NCBI RefSeq assembly: GCF_023065955.2
Contig: NW_026622997.1
Location: forward strand, 12,944,001 to 13,008,000
Length of the DNA: 64,000 bases
Direction of reading: 5' to 3'
Origin: Ursus arctos
Taxonomy: Eukaryota; Chordata; Mammalia; Carnivora; Ursidae
Position 1 is the first letter of the stretch, and every line of letters starts with the position of its first letter. The notes beneath the pieces are model-generated. The model searched no databases, had not been told where the DNA came from, and worked only from the letters and a program-made list of their open reading frames with translations. A program made the translations under genes and the position numbers. Below, one piece after another: positions 23,641 through 35,127 of the stretch.

Positions 23641-24229
23641 TACATGAAATATATTAAAACATCATAGACTTGTTAAAATCATGAACTTTGATGTATACGC
23701 CGCCTTACCTTTATCCAAATATAATTTTATTAAAGAATTCTCTAATATTGGCCAAAATACTCATGTTTCCTGACATCAGCACTGTGACAAAGATTCCAAG
23801 CCCTCCAACTTATGTAAAATACTTGTCTTTCAGGGTGTTTTTTTTTTTTTTTCTTTCCAGCTTCACAGATGACTTGAATATGCCTGTCCTGTCCTGCTTC
23901 TCTTCGGGCTAAGCAATCTGCTAACAGGAAGGAATAATCAGAAATATTGCTCAGTTTTTGTTGTTCGTATATATTTTAGGGATTTTCTGGGATTCTCAAG
24001 AGCCAGAATGCCATCCGAGAAAGTGGACCCTCAGAAAGCTGTGAGGATTTAGACTGAGAGTATTTTAAGAGTTCAGAATGTGAAGCCCCAATTTCTTAAA
24101 CCTGTGTTTGTTGCCTCTATTTAAATGGGTAATTAGGTCAAGGGACAAAGTCAAAATTCCTGCCACTTTCTAGTGTAAGTCTCTGATGTTTGATATCAAT
24201 TAAAAGTTGTTTTTAGCTTTAAGGGAACA
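23641..24229. other. No gene seen
   Basis: Unassigned. A T run at about 23838-23853 interrupts it. Confidence 0.5.
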
Positions 24230-24790
24230 AAACCCAACTCATGCCGATTTAAGCAAAAACAAAGTAAAAGCAGGGTATGTGTGTGTGTGGGGGGGGGGTT
24301 GTTAGCACACGCCACCACAATGCCAAGGCTGGTCTGTATTCAGGCATGGCTGGATCCAAAGATGTAGGCAATACTAAAAGCATCAGTGGCTCTCTTTCCA
24401 CTGTACTTTCCTATGTGGTTTCATTTTTGGCGGCACGATGTTCTTATAAAATGGCTACTCTCAACTCATACCTTCTAAGCTTAGTAATGCCTAGGAGAAA
24501 AAAAGAAAACCTCTTTCATGATAGATCCAGCAAAAGTTCTAGGGTTCAGTTGTACTGGAATGAGTTCGTTCTGTTCCTATCTCCAAACCGCTGTGGACAA
24601 AGGGTTAGACTCTCTTGGCTGGGTCTGGGTCATGTTTTTGTGTAGCTGGTTGGAAAAAAAATGTAGGATGGTGGCAGTGGTGGTTGGGAGGAGGGGGTTT
24701 GAATGCCCAGAATCACATGAACTGAGAGAAAAATCTAGGTATTATTATCAGAAGGAAGGATAACTGGATAACCAAAGATAAGACATGCCC
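24230..24790 (+). repeat. Ancient interspersed repeat (family not assigned)
   Basis: The order 'CAGGCATGGCTGGATCCAAA', 'AAAATGGCTACTCTCAACTC', 'AGATCCAGCAAAAGTTCTAG', 'CACATGAACTGAGAGAAAAA' and 'AAGACATGCCCACTG' is that of a common old mammalian repeat I know by pattern but not by name. It includes a short TG/G run at 24271-24299. The 122-codon frame at 24277-24645 lies inside it and is not a gene. Confidence 0.5.
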
Positions 24791-25150
24791 ACTGTGGCTG
24801 TTTGCAAATTACACGAAAAAATAACCATTTTCTTATTGACCATCTTCACATTTGTATTAATAAAATAAAATGCCACTAAGAGACAAAAGACCAGAATCCA
24901 AGTGCCAAAGCTATTATTACTCAGAATCTCAGTTGCTACAAAACTGAAATGTTTCAAAAACCATAAAGTGCTATACTCATTAAAGCTACATGTATAAATG
25001 TGTTTTTAGTTGTTTCTTTGCTATTAATTTTTATATGTCACTATAATAAATTCAAGTAATCATGAGATGATGCCTCTCTCATGATTATCTGATACTTTAC
25101 AGAAAACACTGCTCCATATTTGAAATGAAAGGATGATTGTTGTATGGGTT
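24791..25150. other. No gene seen
   Basis: AT-rich, unassigned. Confidence 0.5.
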
Positions 25151-25161
25151 TCAATATTGTT

Positions 25162-25362
25162 TTTTTTTTTTTAAAGATTTTATTTACTTATTTGACAGAG
25201 ATAGAGACAGCCAGTGAGAGAGGGAACACAAGCAGGGGGAGTGGGAGAGGAAGAAACAGGCTCATAGGGGAGGAGTCTGATGTGGGGCTCGATCCCGTAA
25301 CGCTGGGATCACGCCCTGAGCCGAAGGCAGACGCTTTAACCGCTGTGCCACCCAGGCGCCCC
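25162..25362 (-). mobile_element. Ursid-type SINEC
   Basis: T tail, AAAGATTTTATTTACTTATT, ACAGCCAGTGAGAGAGGGAA body, ATCACGCCCTGAGCCGAAGG, then GTGCCACCCAGGCGCCCC. TCAATATTGTT at 25151-25161 and 25363-25373 is a perfect 11-bp target-site duplication. The head is close to the young bear subfamily. Confidence 0.97.
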
Positions 25363-25734
25363 TCAATATTGTTAAAACGGAATTTTAAAGGAGACATATA
25401 ATGAATCTCACAGCATTGAATTACTTCATACCTTGCAATATATTGAAACAAAATATCTTGCCTCTAAAATATCCTTCTCTCTTATTCTGTGACTGAGACT
25501 TGGAGTCACCTGTGTAAATATGCCATTTAATGTTTTAAAAGTATGTGAAATAATGTATAAATACATGACCATAACAAATGAGTGTAGAACAATATATTGT
25601 TGAATTTCTGCAATTTAGAGCGTATTATATTTCTGTCAAATTTGGACAATATATAGTTAGTTTTGGAAGAAAATACATTCTGTTTGATTTTTTTGTTACT
25701 AGTATTTTATAAAGAAAAACTGACTGTGGCCCAG

Positions 25735-25880
25735 TCCCCACTCTGTCGCTAGTCAGCTGTCACCTTGAACCAAATCACTTACTCTCCTTGGACCTACTTT
25801 CCTAATCTGGAAGTTTAAGAAATTTAATTAGATGCTATATAAGGCTGCCTCCAGCCCTTACATTTTATAATTTATGCAAG
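25735..25880 (+). mobile_element. MIR-type ancient SINE
   Basis: GCCCAGTCCCCACTCTGTCG, AGTCAGCTGTCACCTTGAAC, CTTGGACCTACTTTCCTAAT, then AGATGCTATATAAGGCTGCC and TCCAGCCCTTACATTTTA follow the order of MIR-type elements. Diverged. Confidence 0.65.
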
Positions 25881-25969
25881 CTCTGAAAAGGCCAAATAAT
25901 AAAATATGTATCTTGGAAGGGAACTAGTCAAACTGCTAAGGACAGCGGTACATTTTTAAAAAAGGGGTC

Positions 25970-26790
25970 CCTGCATCTCCTACGGTTACTTGATTCTGTA
26001 GAAACCCGGGGTCATTGTGTGGATGCTTGCGTTGAAAGGTTTCAATTCCAGGAACCCCACATGATTTTTAGACGGGAAGTTTGATTCAGCTTTTCTTTCC
26101 AGGAGAAATACGCTTGAAGGGCGGGATGGGATTACAAGGGGGAATGCGTCGTGATCCGTTCGGCATGTTTCAAAAGCACTCGGTTGATTTTTGGGAATTC
26201 CATCGTATTGACCTGGCCAGTCCGCTACGTGCTACTTGGTGGCCCCACGAAGGTCAAAAATTCTGTCCTCCTTTTCTGATGTCACCTTCTGCTCCCTCCA
26301 AGGATAGGACTGCAGGTCTGCCCGTTCCCTTTTCTTTTTTCACAACCCGATTGACTCTACATGCTGTTATCCAGACACGGCCCTTTGAGAACATTTCCCA
26401 ACCGGAAAAAAAACAAAAAAACAAAACAAAAAACGCCTCCAAAGACAATAATAGGAATGGCTACGAAATATAATTAATTTTTCTGACTATTAACGCAGGA
26501 GGAAAACGTCTAATGGGTTGCAGATTTCTTCCTATTTGAATAGCGTGACCGTGACCAATTCAAAAGGAAACCCTCAGCTGAAGTTGCGTTTCCGTAGTTC
26601 CCCTGCATCAGGACAGAGCCCGGGTCTGGGGGATGCTTGCCTGGTGTTCTGTGCATGGTAAGAGAAGTGATGTGCAAACGGGGAGGGTGTTCAGTGATCG
26701 CAAGAGAGCGGAGTTCTTTAGACCATTATTAAGAATAAGGCAGCAAGACTCCACTCGTTCCGCTAACCGTTAAATATTACTGGCTGTCTG
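25970..26790. promoter_or_regulatory. Repeat-free CpG-enriched island (candidate promoter or regulatory element)
   Basis: By hand count about 38 CpG dinucleotides fall in roughly 820 bp, including clusters such as TGCGTCGTGATCCGTTCGGC. The surrounding kilobases have only a few per 500 bp. No interspersed repeat is visible within it. A donor-like CATG|GTAAGAG sits at about 26658. A 130-codon plus frame (26081-26473) has no domain and ends in an A-rich tract, so I do not call it coding. This could be an unmethylated regulatory element, an alternative first exon or lncRNA promoter, or a relic of one. Function is inference. Confidence 0.45.
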
Positions 26791-26872
26791 CCAGCATCCC
26801 TTCACTGTTTCTTTGAAGCTTTCTTTTACTTACTACAGTCGAGTAATTAGAGGTACTTTTTCATCTTTACTT

Positions 26873-26907
<35 letters not shown>

Positions 26908-26920
26908 CACACACACACCC
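26873..26920. repeat. (AC)n microsatellite
   Basis: About 23 AC units with one GCAC interruption. Confidence 0.97.
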
Positions 26921-28240
26921 ACCACCACTGGCACATTTTGCTCTGACATGTGCTTGCTAGAACCTTCCTTCTGAGGCCATAGATGAACTTCATCTAGGAC
27001 AGCTCGCAGGGGCAGGTGGCAAGCACTGAGTCCTTTGAGCTCCTCTGCTTCCGAATCTCTGTTTTTAAATGTTTCCCTAACATATCTAAGGAAGTGTCAC
27101 CCATGACTGTGGGCTGATTAGATTTTACAAAGAAACTTCCTCCCTGGGGGCGATAAAAAATGGAATAAAGCTCCCCTTATCTGGTACATAGGTGGTTGCA
27201 ATTTTTGCTTCCGATTTTGGCGTTTTTGCATTTTCCTGATTATAAGATATAATAACATATATAATAACGATATAATAAAATTATATATTATATAGAATAT
27301 ATAATTATATATATAATAAAAAGTAATGCATTTTTGAAAAGTTAAGCACAAAGCAGTTAACTCCTCTGGACAAATATATATATTTGATATGATTTACAGC
27401 TCATAAAAATTACTGAGAAACCTCTTTTTCAAATTCTAATCCTTACCAGAATTACATTGATAATATTAATTTTATTTTTTTTAAAAGTGCAACAATGCTG
27501 TTTTTTAATCTCTTTTTTTCTCTCCTGGTTGCTAAAAAGATTAAGACCATCACCACCTCTATCAGCACAAGAAAATCCTGGGAGACAAAAACTTCCTCTC
27601 TCCCAGAGCATTGCAGCTTCTGCATTAATGCTGTTTTCTAATGTTTAGATTTAATTCAGTCAGTAGTGTTTGTGGGGAAAATAAAGAAAGAAAACAAGCG
27701 AGTGATTGAAGATAAAGCAATAACGGGGGGAGGAGAATATGATTTTTTCTTATACATTGCTGACTAAGCCACAGAACTTTTATGCCTGACGTTTATGATC
27801 TATAATAGATTCAAGTTGATCCCTAAAACATGGCATGTGATGATGGCAACAAATCTGACTTTTGTCATTAGGCAAGACAATCAGGCCCACATTATTAATT
27901 GCTGTGCTTGTTCCAAGAGGAAACGTGAGTTCAGCACATCTCATGGTGGAACGAAGAGGGCTCTACGGATGCTGTCTATTGCTCTCAAGGAGAGACTCCT
28001 GCTTTTCCTCCACGCCACGTGCATTCAGGTGTCTGAGAGATGGTCTGGCATTCTTATATAAATAAGTAAAGTGCAAGGTCATCTTTGGTGGAAGAAAAAT
28101 AGACTAAAGGAAGATATTAGGGGAAACTCCAGGCTGTACCTCTCCGCTTATCTAGGTAACAATTGCCAACTTTCCTCAGGGTCCCGACGTACTTTAATAT
28201 GACAATGTTTTAACGGAACAAGTTACATCTGTAGAAATTT
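26921..28240. other. No gene seen; AT-rich low complexity at about 27240-27320
   Basis: A run of ATATAA/TTATAT words at 27240-27320 is nearly pure A+T. The rest is unassigned. Two overlapping frames at 27795-28065 (88 and 67 codons) show nothing recognisable. Confidence 0.5.
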
Positions 28241-28919
28241 GCTTAGAAAGGCGCGCTACAGCACATTTGGTTTGGTAAAACTGTAGGAAGTGCATTTTCT
28301 GCCAGCAGATGGAGGGACACCGTTGCAGGGACTGGCTACAGACACAGTGCCAAGATGCCTACTCTTGGCAGCTGGCTGAAAATCAACCTGTTTTTGTTGA
28401 TAAGTTCATGAAGAGCAATTTTCTCCGGTACCTAATTTCCGAGATGGTTGAGTACAATCTCTGTGGTGTCTTCCAGGGTGGTAACAATGATTCTAGTGAG
28501 GAGATGAGGGGGACGGCTCCCCTTTGCAGGGGCTGTATGGACAACGGCTCTACCCCCTACTTGCCTTCCTGAGTTACAGGACCAAGACTTCCATGGAAAT
28601 GCTGGCAAATCAGAGCAGACACTGTACATCCCTGGATGATGGAACCTTTGGATGGATGCAGTGGCTAGAGTTTGGGGGTTTGTACACCGTGTGTGGTTCT
28701 GACCTTCCACCAGGAAGACCGTGAGAGTCCACAATGAGAAAAGTCAAGAAATGAACATTGTTTTCATGTTTAACCACGAAGAGAAAAGCATCAAGAAAAC
28801 ACGCTTTTTAGCTGTAAAACAAAACAGCAAAAAATGGCACTCAGTTGCCAACCTTGGGATGTGGTTATAGTTTAAAAAAGCGTGTTGGTTTATATTTACC
28901 TGTGGTCAACAAAACATTA
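28241..28919. other. No gene seen; unassigned sequence of higher GC content
   Basis: Less AT-rich than its surroundings, with frames of 87 and 100 codons on opposite strands that overlap one another. No domain is seen. A CTCF-like word lies at its left end. Confidence 0.45.
28302..28312 (+). promoter_or_regulatory. CTCF-like core motif
   Basis: CCAGCAGATGG fits the CCASYAGRKGG core of the CTCF motif exactly. The next bases (AGG) fit less well than the usual CRS. A short match like this occurs by chance, so occupancy is unproven. Confidence 0.35.
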
Positions 28920-28936
28920 CAGCATTAGCATTTTTT

Positions 28937-29140
28937 TTTTATTTTTAAGGATTTTATTTATTTATTTGACAGAGAGAGAGAGACAGCCTGCGAGAGAGGG
29001 AACACAAGCAGGGGGAGTGGGAGAGGAAGAAGCAGGCTCCCAGCAGAGCAGGGAGTCTGGTGTGGGGCTCGATCCCAGAGCTCTGGGATCATGCCCTGAG
29101 CCAAAGGCAGAAGCATAACAACTGAGCCACCCAGGGACCC
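28937..29140 (-). mobile_element. SINEC
   Basis: AAGGATTTTATTTATTTATT tail, ACAGCCTGCGAGAGAGGGAA body, ATCATGCCCTGAGCCAAAGG, then TGAGCCACCCAGGGACCC. AGCATTAGCATTTTT occurs on both sides as the target-site duplication. Confidence 0.97.
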
Positions 29141-29156
29141 CAGCATTAGCATTTTT

Positions 29157-29730
29157 AAGGGCAAATAAATAGCTTTAAATGTGAAAATTTCTGTTAAAAT
29201 ATTTAAATCAAAGTTTCAGTTTTCTTCATATTGGTTAAATTAAGAACCACCTCGGTTGTAGCTCTGTTGATGATTTCTCCTGAAATCACATTAACAAAAT
29301 AAACACCATCAACACTAAAAACCAGGGAACTCTCCTAATAAGTAGACAGTCCAGGACTCAAATTCTGCTCTCTCTCTGATTTCAAATCAATCTTCTCCCC
29401 ACCATACTATACGCATGTGTGTAGATGTGTGTAGTGCGTATTGCAGGCTGCCGAAGTTGACTGGCTAATACTTGGCATTTTTGCATTTCCGTTTATGTGT
29501 GATGTTGATTTATGACTTTCTTTTCTTGTGTTATCCTTCTGACTTGGTATCGCGTTTGTGTTAGGCAGCTGACAGTTTTGTGGATGATTTCCTTCTTAGT
29601 TTTCTGTTACATTCATTTTGACTTACGTAGTATTTATTATTTTATTCTTAGGTTTGTGAGTTTTACATTATTATTCTTTTTCTAGATTTTGAATTGAAAA
29701 TTGCATTACTCTTTCTCAGTCTTCATTCTT
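29157..29730. other. No gene seen
   Basis: Unassigned AT-rich sequence without a supported frame. Confidence 0.5.
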
Positions 29731-29740
29731 CCTTCTTTTT

Positions 29741-29754
29741 TTTTTTTTAAGATT

Positions 29755-29785
<31 letters not shown>

Positions 29786-29945
29786 TTTGAAAGACAGAGC
29801 ATGAGCTTGGGGGGACAGCTGCAGGGAGAGAGGGAGAAGCAGACTCCCTACCGAGCAGGGATCCTGGCACAGGGCTCAATCCCAGGACCCTGGGATCATG
29901 ACCTGAGAAGGCAGATGCATAACTGACTGAACCACCCACGTGCCC
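29741..29945 (-). mobile_element. SINEC with expanded (TTTA)n tail
   Basis: AAGATTTTATTTATTTATTT tail, GAGAGGGAGAAGCAGACTCC body, GGGATCATGACCTGAGAAGG (a few bases of the B-box side missing), then TGAACCACCCACGTGCCCC. CCTTCTTTTT flanks both sides. Confidence 0.95.
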
Positions 29946-30135
29946 CTTCTTTTTCGTTTTTTAAAAAATATTTTTGAAGTTATAAATTTATTACTAGGTA
30001 TTACTTTAGCTGCATTTCACAGTTTTTAAAATAAGTATGTTCATTGTTTGGTTTCATTTAGTTCAAGTAGGAAATATTTTATAATTTCCCTTGTTATTTT
30101 CTCTTAAAAATAAAGTTATTTAAATGTGCCTGTTT

Positions 30136-30332
30136 AGGGTGTCTGGGTGGCTCAGTCGATTGAGCATTGAACTTTTGATTTCAGTTCAGGTCATGATGTC
30201 AAGGTCCTGGCATCGAGCCCCAAGGCAGGGAGTCTGCTTGAGATTTTCGGTCTCCCTCCCCCTCGACCCCTCTCCCTCCACTCTCTCTCTAACTAAATAA
30301 TAAATAAATAATTAAAATCTTAAAAAAAAAAT
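30136..30332 (+). mobile_element. SINEC
   Basis: GGGTGTCTGGGTGGCTCAGT head, TTTTGATTTCAGTTCAGGTC, (AAAT)n tail. AAATGTGCCTGTTTA and AAATGCCTCTGTTTA flank it. Confidence 0.95.
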
Positions 30333-30559
30333 AAATGCCTCTGTTTAAATATCCAAATATTTGGGGCCTTTGTTTTTTCATTGCTAAATTCCATTTTGTT
30401 TTTTTGTCAGAGGATATGATCTCTGTGATATTGTTTTTCTAAATTTGTATCTTAATTTATGACCCACTGTACGGGTCATGTGTTCTGTAACTTTTCCAGG
30501 TGAATTTGATAATAATGCATATTTTTATGATTAGTTCAGAATTTATTTAAAACTAACAT

Positions 30560-32990
30560 ATGTAAAAATTTTATTATAAATAAATTCTTATCAATATTTA
30601 TAATTTTATTCTTATTTTATTTTTAATTCTATCCTCTATAGTCTTAACTTTCTCTGCTTCTGAGAGAAATATACTAAAATAGCTCACTCTGATTTCATTA
30701 TTGTATTTTTCCCTCATAATTCTTTTAATTTTTGCTCTATATTTTTCAAAGTCATGTTGTTAAATGCATAAAGCATGTAGTATTACTTACTTTGCATCAA
30801 TGTTTTCTTAACAATAAATTATATCAATGATTTTTATTATCTGGTGATAAGTGGTATTAAAATTAGTAGTTATAGTTAGTTAGAATTAATTTGGATTTGC
30901 CTGACAACTCTTTTCCTATTCCTGTATTTTCAGTCTTTTATTCTGATTTTAAGTTGTTAAATATTTAATCTAATCTGATAGTAGATGGGTTGTCTTCCTT
31001 TACCTTAATCCTGATTATTGCTGTACGTAGATTTCTTCCATTTTATCTTCTTTGCCTCTTTTCCTCTCCTTTTTCTGAGTCATGTTAGTTTCATGAAATT
31101 TTTACATTTTCTTTTTTCTTCATTCTGTAATGGCTGAAAGCTATTAGTTGTATCTGTATTTTTAAAAATTTTTTTGTTTATTGTATCTTTAATTGTTAAC
31201 ACATACATTTAACTATGAAATCTTTCAACAAATTCCAAACTCATTCAATAGTTCTAATCACTTCTCAACCCAAGAAAGGACTTTAGTGTCTTTTGACTAT
31301 TCGTTAAGCTACTTCTCCCCATTTTGTATTACTATTTAGAGTCTTTTTAAATTAAAAAGTATAAGCAGATACCATGGTTCCATAGTAGAGTAGATTATTT
31401 ATCAAACTTGCCAGCTTATTATATCAAGATTTGTCCCCATCTTTGTTCTTTACATCCATTTTTTAAAATCTGTATTAACATGGCTCTAGATTATCTGTTA
31501 ATAGTGAGGGCTTAAGGGTGGTAGCTTTCTTTTTATATATCTAAAATGACTTATTTGAGGCTCATGTTGAGTAAGGCTCATCTGTTAAACATATCCTGAC
31601 AATTATTTTCTATCAGCATTTGAGGATACCATCCTATTGTTTCCTGGCGTCTGTTGTTGATAAAATAGCCAACTTGCTATTTCTTTGTAGTGTATCTTTT
31701 CCCTAGTACCATATGAGATTTTGCTTTTTCTCTTATTTTCCATAGTTTCACCACAATATTTCTAGTGGATTGATATTTTATCTTCCTTGATGGTCTAAAT
31801 GCACTTCGATCCTAGGACTGATGACTTTTTTTTTTTATTCCAGAGAATTATCATCTAATATCTCTTCAAAATTCCTCAAAATTTGCTGTTTCTGTCTCTT
31901 TTGGCTATCCTCCGGTCAAATCCTTCACCATTATTCAACTCATAAATTCTTTCTTCATTTGTGTCCAGTCAAGAATTTAGTTTGCCATTTGAATTCTTTA
32001 ATTTTGAAATCTTTATTGTCTGAGATGTCTTTGTTTTTCATTTCTAGAACATCCATTTTCTCATAGTCATCTGTTTCTTCCTACATTTTCTTATTCCATC
32101 ATTTCTTTTTAATGGATGTTAATCCTCCATTCATCTCTTTATGTGTCCTAAATACATTAAAGTCTTTCTTAGACTACAAATATTAATTTTTTCATGTGAA
32201 TTCATGTTTTGAATATAAGTTGGTGGACTCTCTCAGCATTAGAATGCCTCATTGGGTGTTTCGATATTTTGGTTCACAGATTTATTTTGAACGGAAGGTT
32301 ATTTGGTTATTTGAGTCATTTGTTGTCTCTTTCTCTCTCAATCTCACTCTTTCTCTTTCCTGATTCTTCCTTGAGTGGTGGGATGCTCTGACTAGTGGGA
32401 TACTTCTTTCTAGACTTCCAGGTCCCAAGTCAAGAACTTGGCCTTACAATGTCTCTTTGGAGCTCTTCCCAGTGGTGTGTAGGGATATCACTGATCCAGT
32501 CACCAGAGCAGTATTTGTTCAGCAGCTTAGGCTGAGGGGGTGGCCTTGTCCTTAACCACCAAAGACTCAGTCCTAAGCAGCAATCAGCAGCTAATTTTCG
32601 ATTCAGCTTCCTTTCATGGTTGGGAATGTTCTATCCCAGCTTTTTGCCTCAAGCTATGAGGTGAGCTCTGTTCCTCAATCCATAGTAGAGCCATTTTGTT
32701 CCTCAGTTCTGTGCAGGCACCCAACTCCTGGCCCCCCTGTTCTTCTTTATGCTGCAATTGAGTGGTTTCAGTCCTGCTTTCCACTGGGCTACCTTCTGGT
32801 TCTATTCTACAGAGATATTTTTGAGCCAATGTGTGCCTCTCTGGTTTTTCTTCTTATATTTTCTCTGTCATTGACATGGGCTTGGAAGAGAGGAGATTGG
32901 TCAATATTTATTATTTTGTACATACCTTATTTCAGATCTAGTAATTATCTTTGGAGCTTAGACCTTTACCAACTTCACATATGAGTGTCC
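30560..32990 (-). mobile_element. Degenerate HAL1/L1M-type LINE (antisense)
   Basis: The plus strand is T-rich throughout. At about 31560-32110 it parallels the complement of L1/HAL1 ORF1. Landmarks are TTTCACCACAATATTTCTAG, ATCTAATATCTCTTCAAAAT, AAATTCTTTCTTCATTTGTG and ATTTCTAGAACATCCATTTT, in the order of the ORF1 coiled-coil and RNA-binding segments read backwards. The flanks may be its 3' UTR (left) and 5' UTR (right, the GC-richer 32400-32900). The boundaries are uncertain and the reading frames are destroyed. Confidence 0.5.
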
Positions 32991-33611
32991 AAAATCTTCA
33001 AAATTTGGAAAATAACCTATGTGAAGCAGATAAGATGATATACAACTTCTAAAGGTACCAGTTCCTTCAAATTTCAATATTTACAGATTGGCACAGGTTA
33101 AAATAAACAAATTTTAAAACTTAAAATCCTCTTCTCTTGACATAGTTCTGGACTTGGTAAACTTTATCCCATCTGTACAACTTATCATATATTTGCTATC
33201 TAGTCCTCAGGTATTTCATTGCTATGGTATTTAGTGGGAGGGAGAAGTCAATGTCCCTGTGATTATATCATATTAACTAATCTTGATGACAAAGTGAATG
33301 TGCTCATTAAAATTATGGGGAAAAAGTGAGATAACTGAAAAAGTGGCAAGAATATATATTTTTATTGAGCGGTTTGGCATGAGGATTAACTTGTTCATGA
33401 AATTTGTTTAGTTTTAGAATACTTCGAGATGACAAGGCAAATAGAGGTAACTCCAGGATAGTGGCACCAGAATTACGATAGTCCTTATTCCAAAGTTAAT
33501 ATACAATCCTAAGAGTTAAAATATCTTATATTATTCATTTATCTTTCCAGTATTTAAACATATTGATCTCCACATAATGTAAATTAGAAAGCCCTCCCTC
33601 TGCTTATATAT
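32991..33611. other. No gene seen
   Basis: Unassigned AT-rich sequence. Confidence 0.5.
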
Positions 33612-33624
33612 AAACATAGAGTTC

Positions 33625-33816
33625 GGGGTGCCTGCGTGGCTCCGTCAGTTAAGTGTCTGCCTTCGGCTCAGGTCATGATCTCAGGGTCCTCGGATCGAGC
33701 CCCACATCAGGTTCCCTGCTCAGCGGGGAGCCTGCTTCTCCCTCTCTCTCTGCTGTTCCCCCTGCTTGTGGCCTCCCACTCTCTGTCAAATAAATAAATA
33801 AAATCTTAAAAAAAAC
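33625..33816 (+). mobile_element. SINEC
   Basis: GGGGTGCCTGCGTGGCTCCG head, TGCTCAGCGGGGAGCCTGCT body, (AAAT)n tail. AAACATAGAGTTC and AAACATAGATTTC flank it. Confidence 0.97.
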
Positions 33817-33829
33817 AAACATAGATTTC

Positions 33830-34075
33830 ACGGTATAGAAAAATGTCATGTGATGATGTTCATTTATATGCTGCATCTGGATTAATTCAAGGAATAAATT
33901 TTTAAGCTTTGCTCAGATTTCTTAGATGTGGAGGTGGATGGAGAGGCTTCTGTGGGTGGGGAAAGTGGCATGTGATCCCCTGAGCACGAGCAATTTAATC
34001 CTAGTCTGATTCTTCTGCACTAACAATAGCCCCTCAAACCACTAACTACTGAGGTTTTAGACCTAAACTCTAAAA
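33830..34075. other. No gene seen
   Basis: Unassigned spacer before the L1 pair. Confidence 0.5.
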
Positions 34076-34217
34076 ACTTGACCATTTTAAAATAACTTAC
34101 TAGGTCTTTTTGCTATTGAGTTGTAGGAGTTCCTTATATATTTTGTAACTTAACACCTATCGGATATAAGGTTTACAAATATTTTCTCCCATTCCACAGG
34201 TTATTTTTTCACTCTGT
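34076..34217 (-). mobile_element. L1 ORF2 segment, inverted 5' part of the following L1
   Basis: Its reverse complement reads AATGGGAGAAAATATTTGTA ... GGAACTCCTACAACTCAATA. This is the ORF2 text that normally lies just upstream of the plus-strand segment starting at 34218. The two pieces meet head to head, as expected for a twin-primed 5' inversion. Confidence 0.85.
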
Positions 34218-35060
34218 CAATGGGCTAAAGACCTGAATAGACATTTCTCCAAAGAAAATACACAAACAATTAAAAGGTATATGAAACGATGCGTAGTGTC
34301 ACTAATTGTAAGGCAAATGCAAGTCAAAACCACAAGGAGATATTACCTTACAGCTGCCCCCCCCAAAGACAAATATTGGCAAGGATGTGAAGAAATTGGA
34401 ACTTTTGCAAACTATTGGTGGGAATGCAAAATGGCATAGCCGCTGTGGCAAACAGTATGTAGGTGTCTCAAAATAAGAAAAATAGAATCACCATATGATT
34501 GGACAATTCCACTTCTGGATGTTTATCCAAAAGAATTGACATTGGGATCGTGAAGAGATACCTGTATCCCAAAGTTCATTGCAGCACTATCCATCACCAA
34601 GATGTAAGCATCCTAAATGTCCATCCACAGATGAATGGATGAAGAAAATAGGGTGTATTCATACAATGGAATATTATTCAGCTTTAAAAGGAGGAAATCC
34701 TATAATGTGCCACAACATAGATAAACCTTGAGGACATTATCCTAAGTGAAATAGGCCAGTCTCAGAAGGATGCATACTGAATAATCCCACTTATATGAGG
34801 TATCTAATATAGTCAAATATATAATAGAATCAAAGAGTAGAATGGTGGCTTCCAGGGGCTAGGGCAGAATGGGAAAGGAGAAGTTGTTATTCAACTGGAA
34901 TAAAGTTTCAGTTAGGCAAGATGAGTAAGTTTCTGAGAACTGCGTACAACATTTTATCCATATTTATACAATACTGTATTTTATACTTAAAAAAACTTAA
35001 TGTGGTATATCTCATGTTTTGTGTTCTTAACACAACAATGTAAAATTGAAAAAAATAATA
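34218..35060 (+). mobile_element. L1M 3' part (ORF2 C-terminus and 3' UTR)
   Basis: Starts in AATGGGCTAAAGACCTGAAT AGACATTTCTCC and passes through ATATTGGCAAGGATGTGAAG, TACAATGGAATATTATTCAG and CTAAGTGAAATAGGCCAGTC. It ends near TATACTTAAAAAAACTTAAT and a weak A tail. It encodes the C-terminal domain of ORF2p, broken by many stops. Confidence 0.9.
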
Positions 35061-35127
35061 TTATCACTCTTACAAAGTTATCAAATGAGATTAATAGTAC
35101 AGTTTGTGGTCCATAGTATCACTGAAT

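Noticed and set aside
24277..24645. 122-codon plus-strand open frame
   Set aside because: Lies inside an ancient interspersed repeat, with an overlapping frame of 81 codons in another phase.
26081..26473. 130-codon frame in the CpG-enriched island
   Set aside because: No recognisable domain, ends in an A-rich tract, and an opposite-strand frame overlaps it. The island may be regulatory, but coding is not supported.
21540..29945. CRISPR-like or tandem array of regularly recurring sequence
   Set aside because: The recurring blocks are dispersed SINE copies in both orientations with separate target duplications, not a spaced array.
32616..32984. 122-codon plus-strand open frame with hydrophobic segments
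   Set aside because: Lies in the likely 5' UTR of an antisense HAL1/L1-type element; the hydrophobicity follows from T-rich composition.
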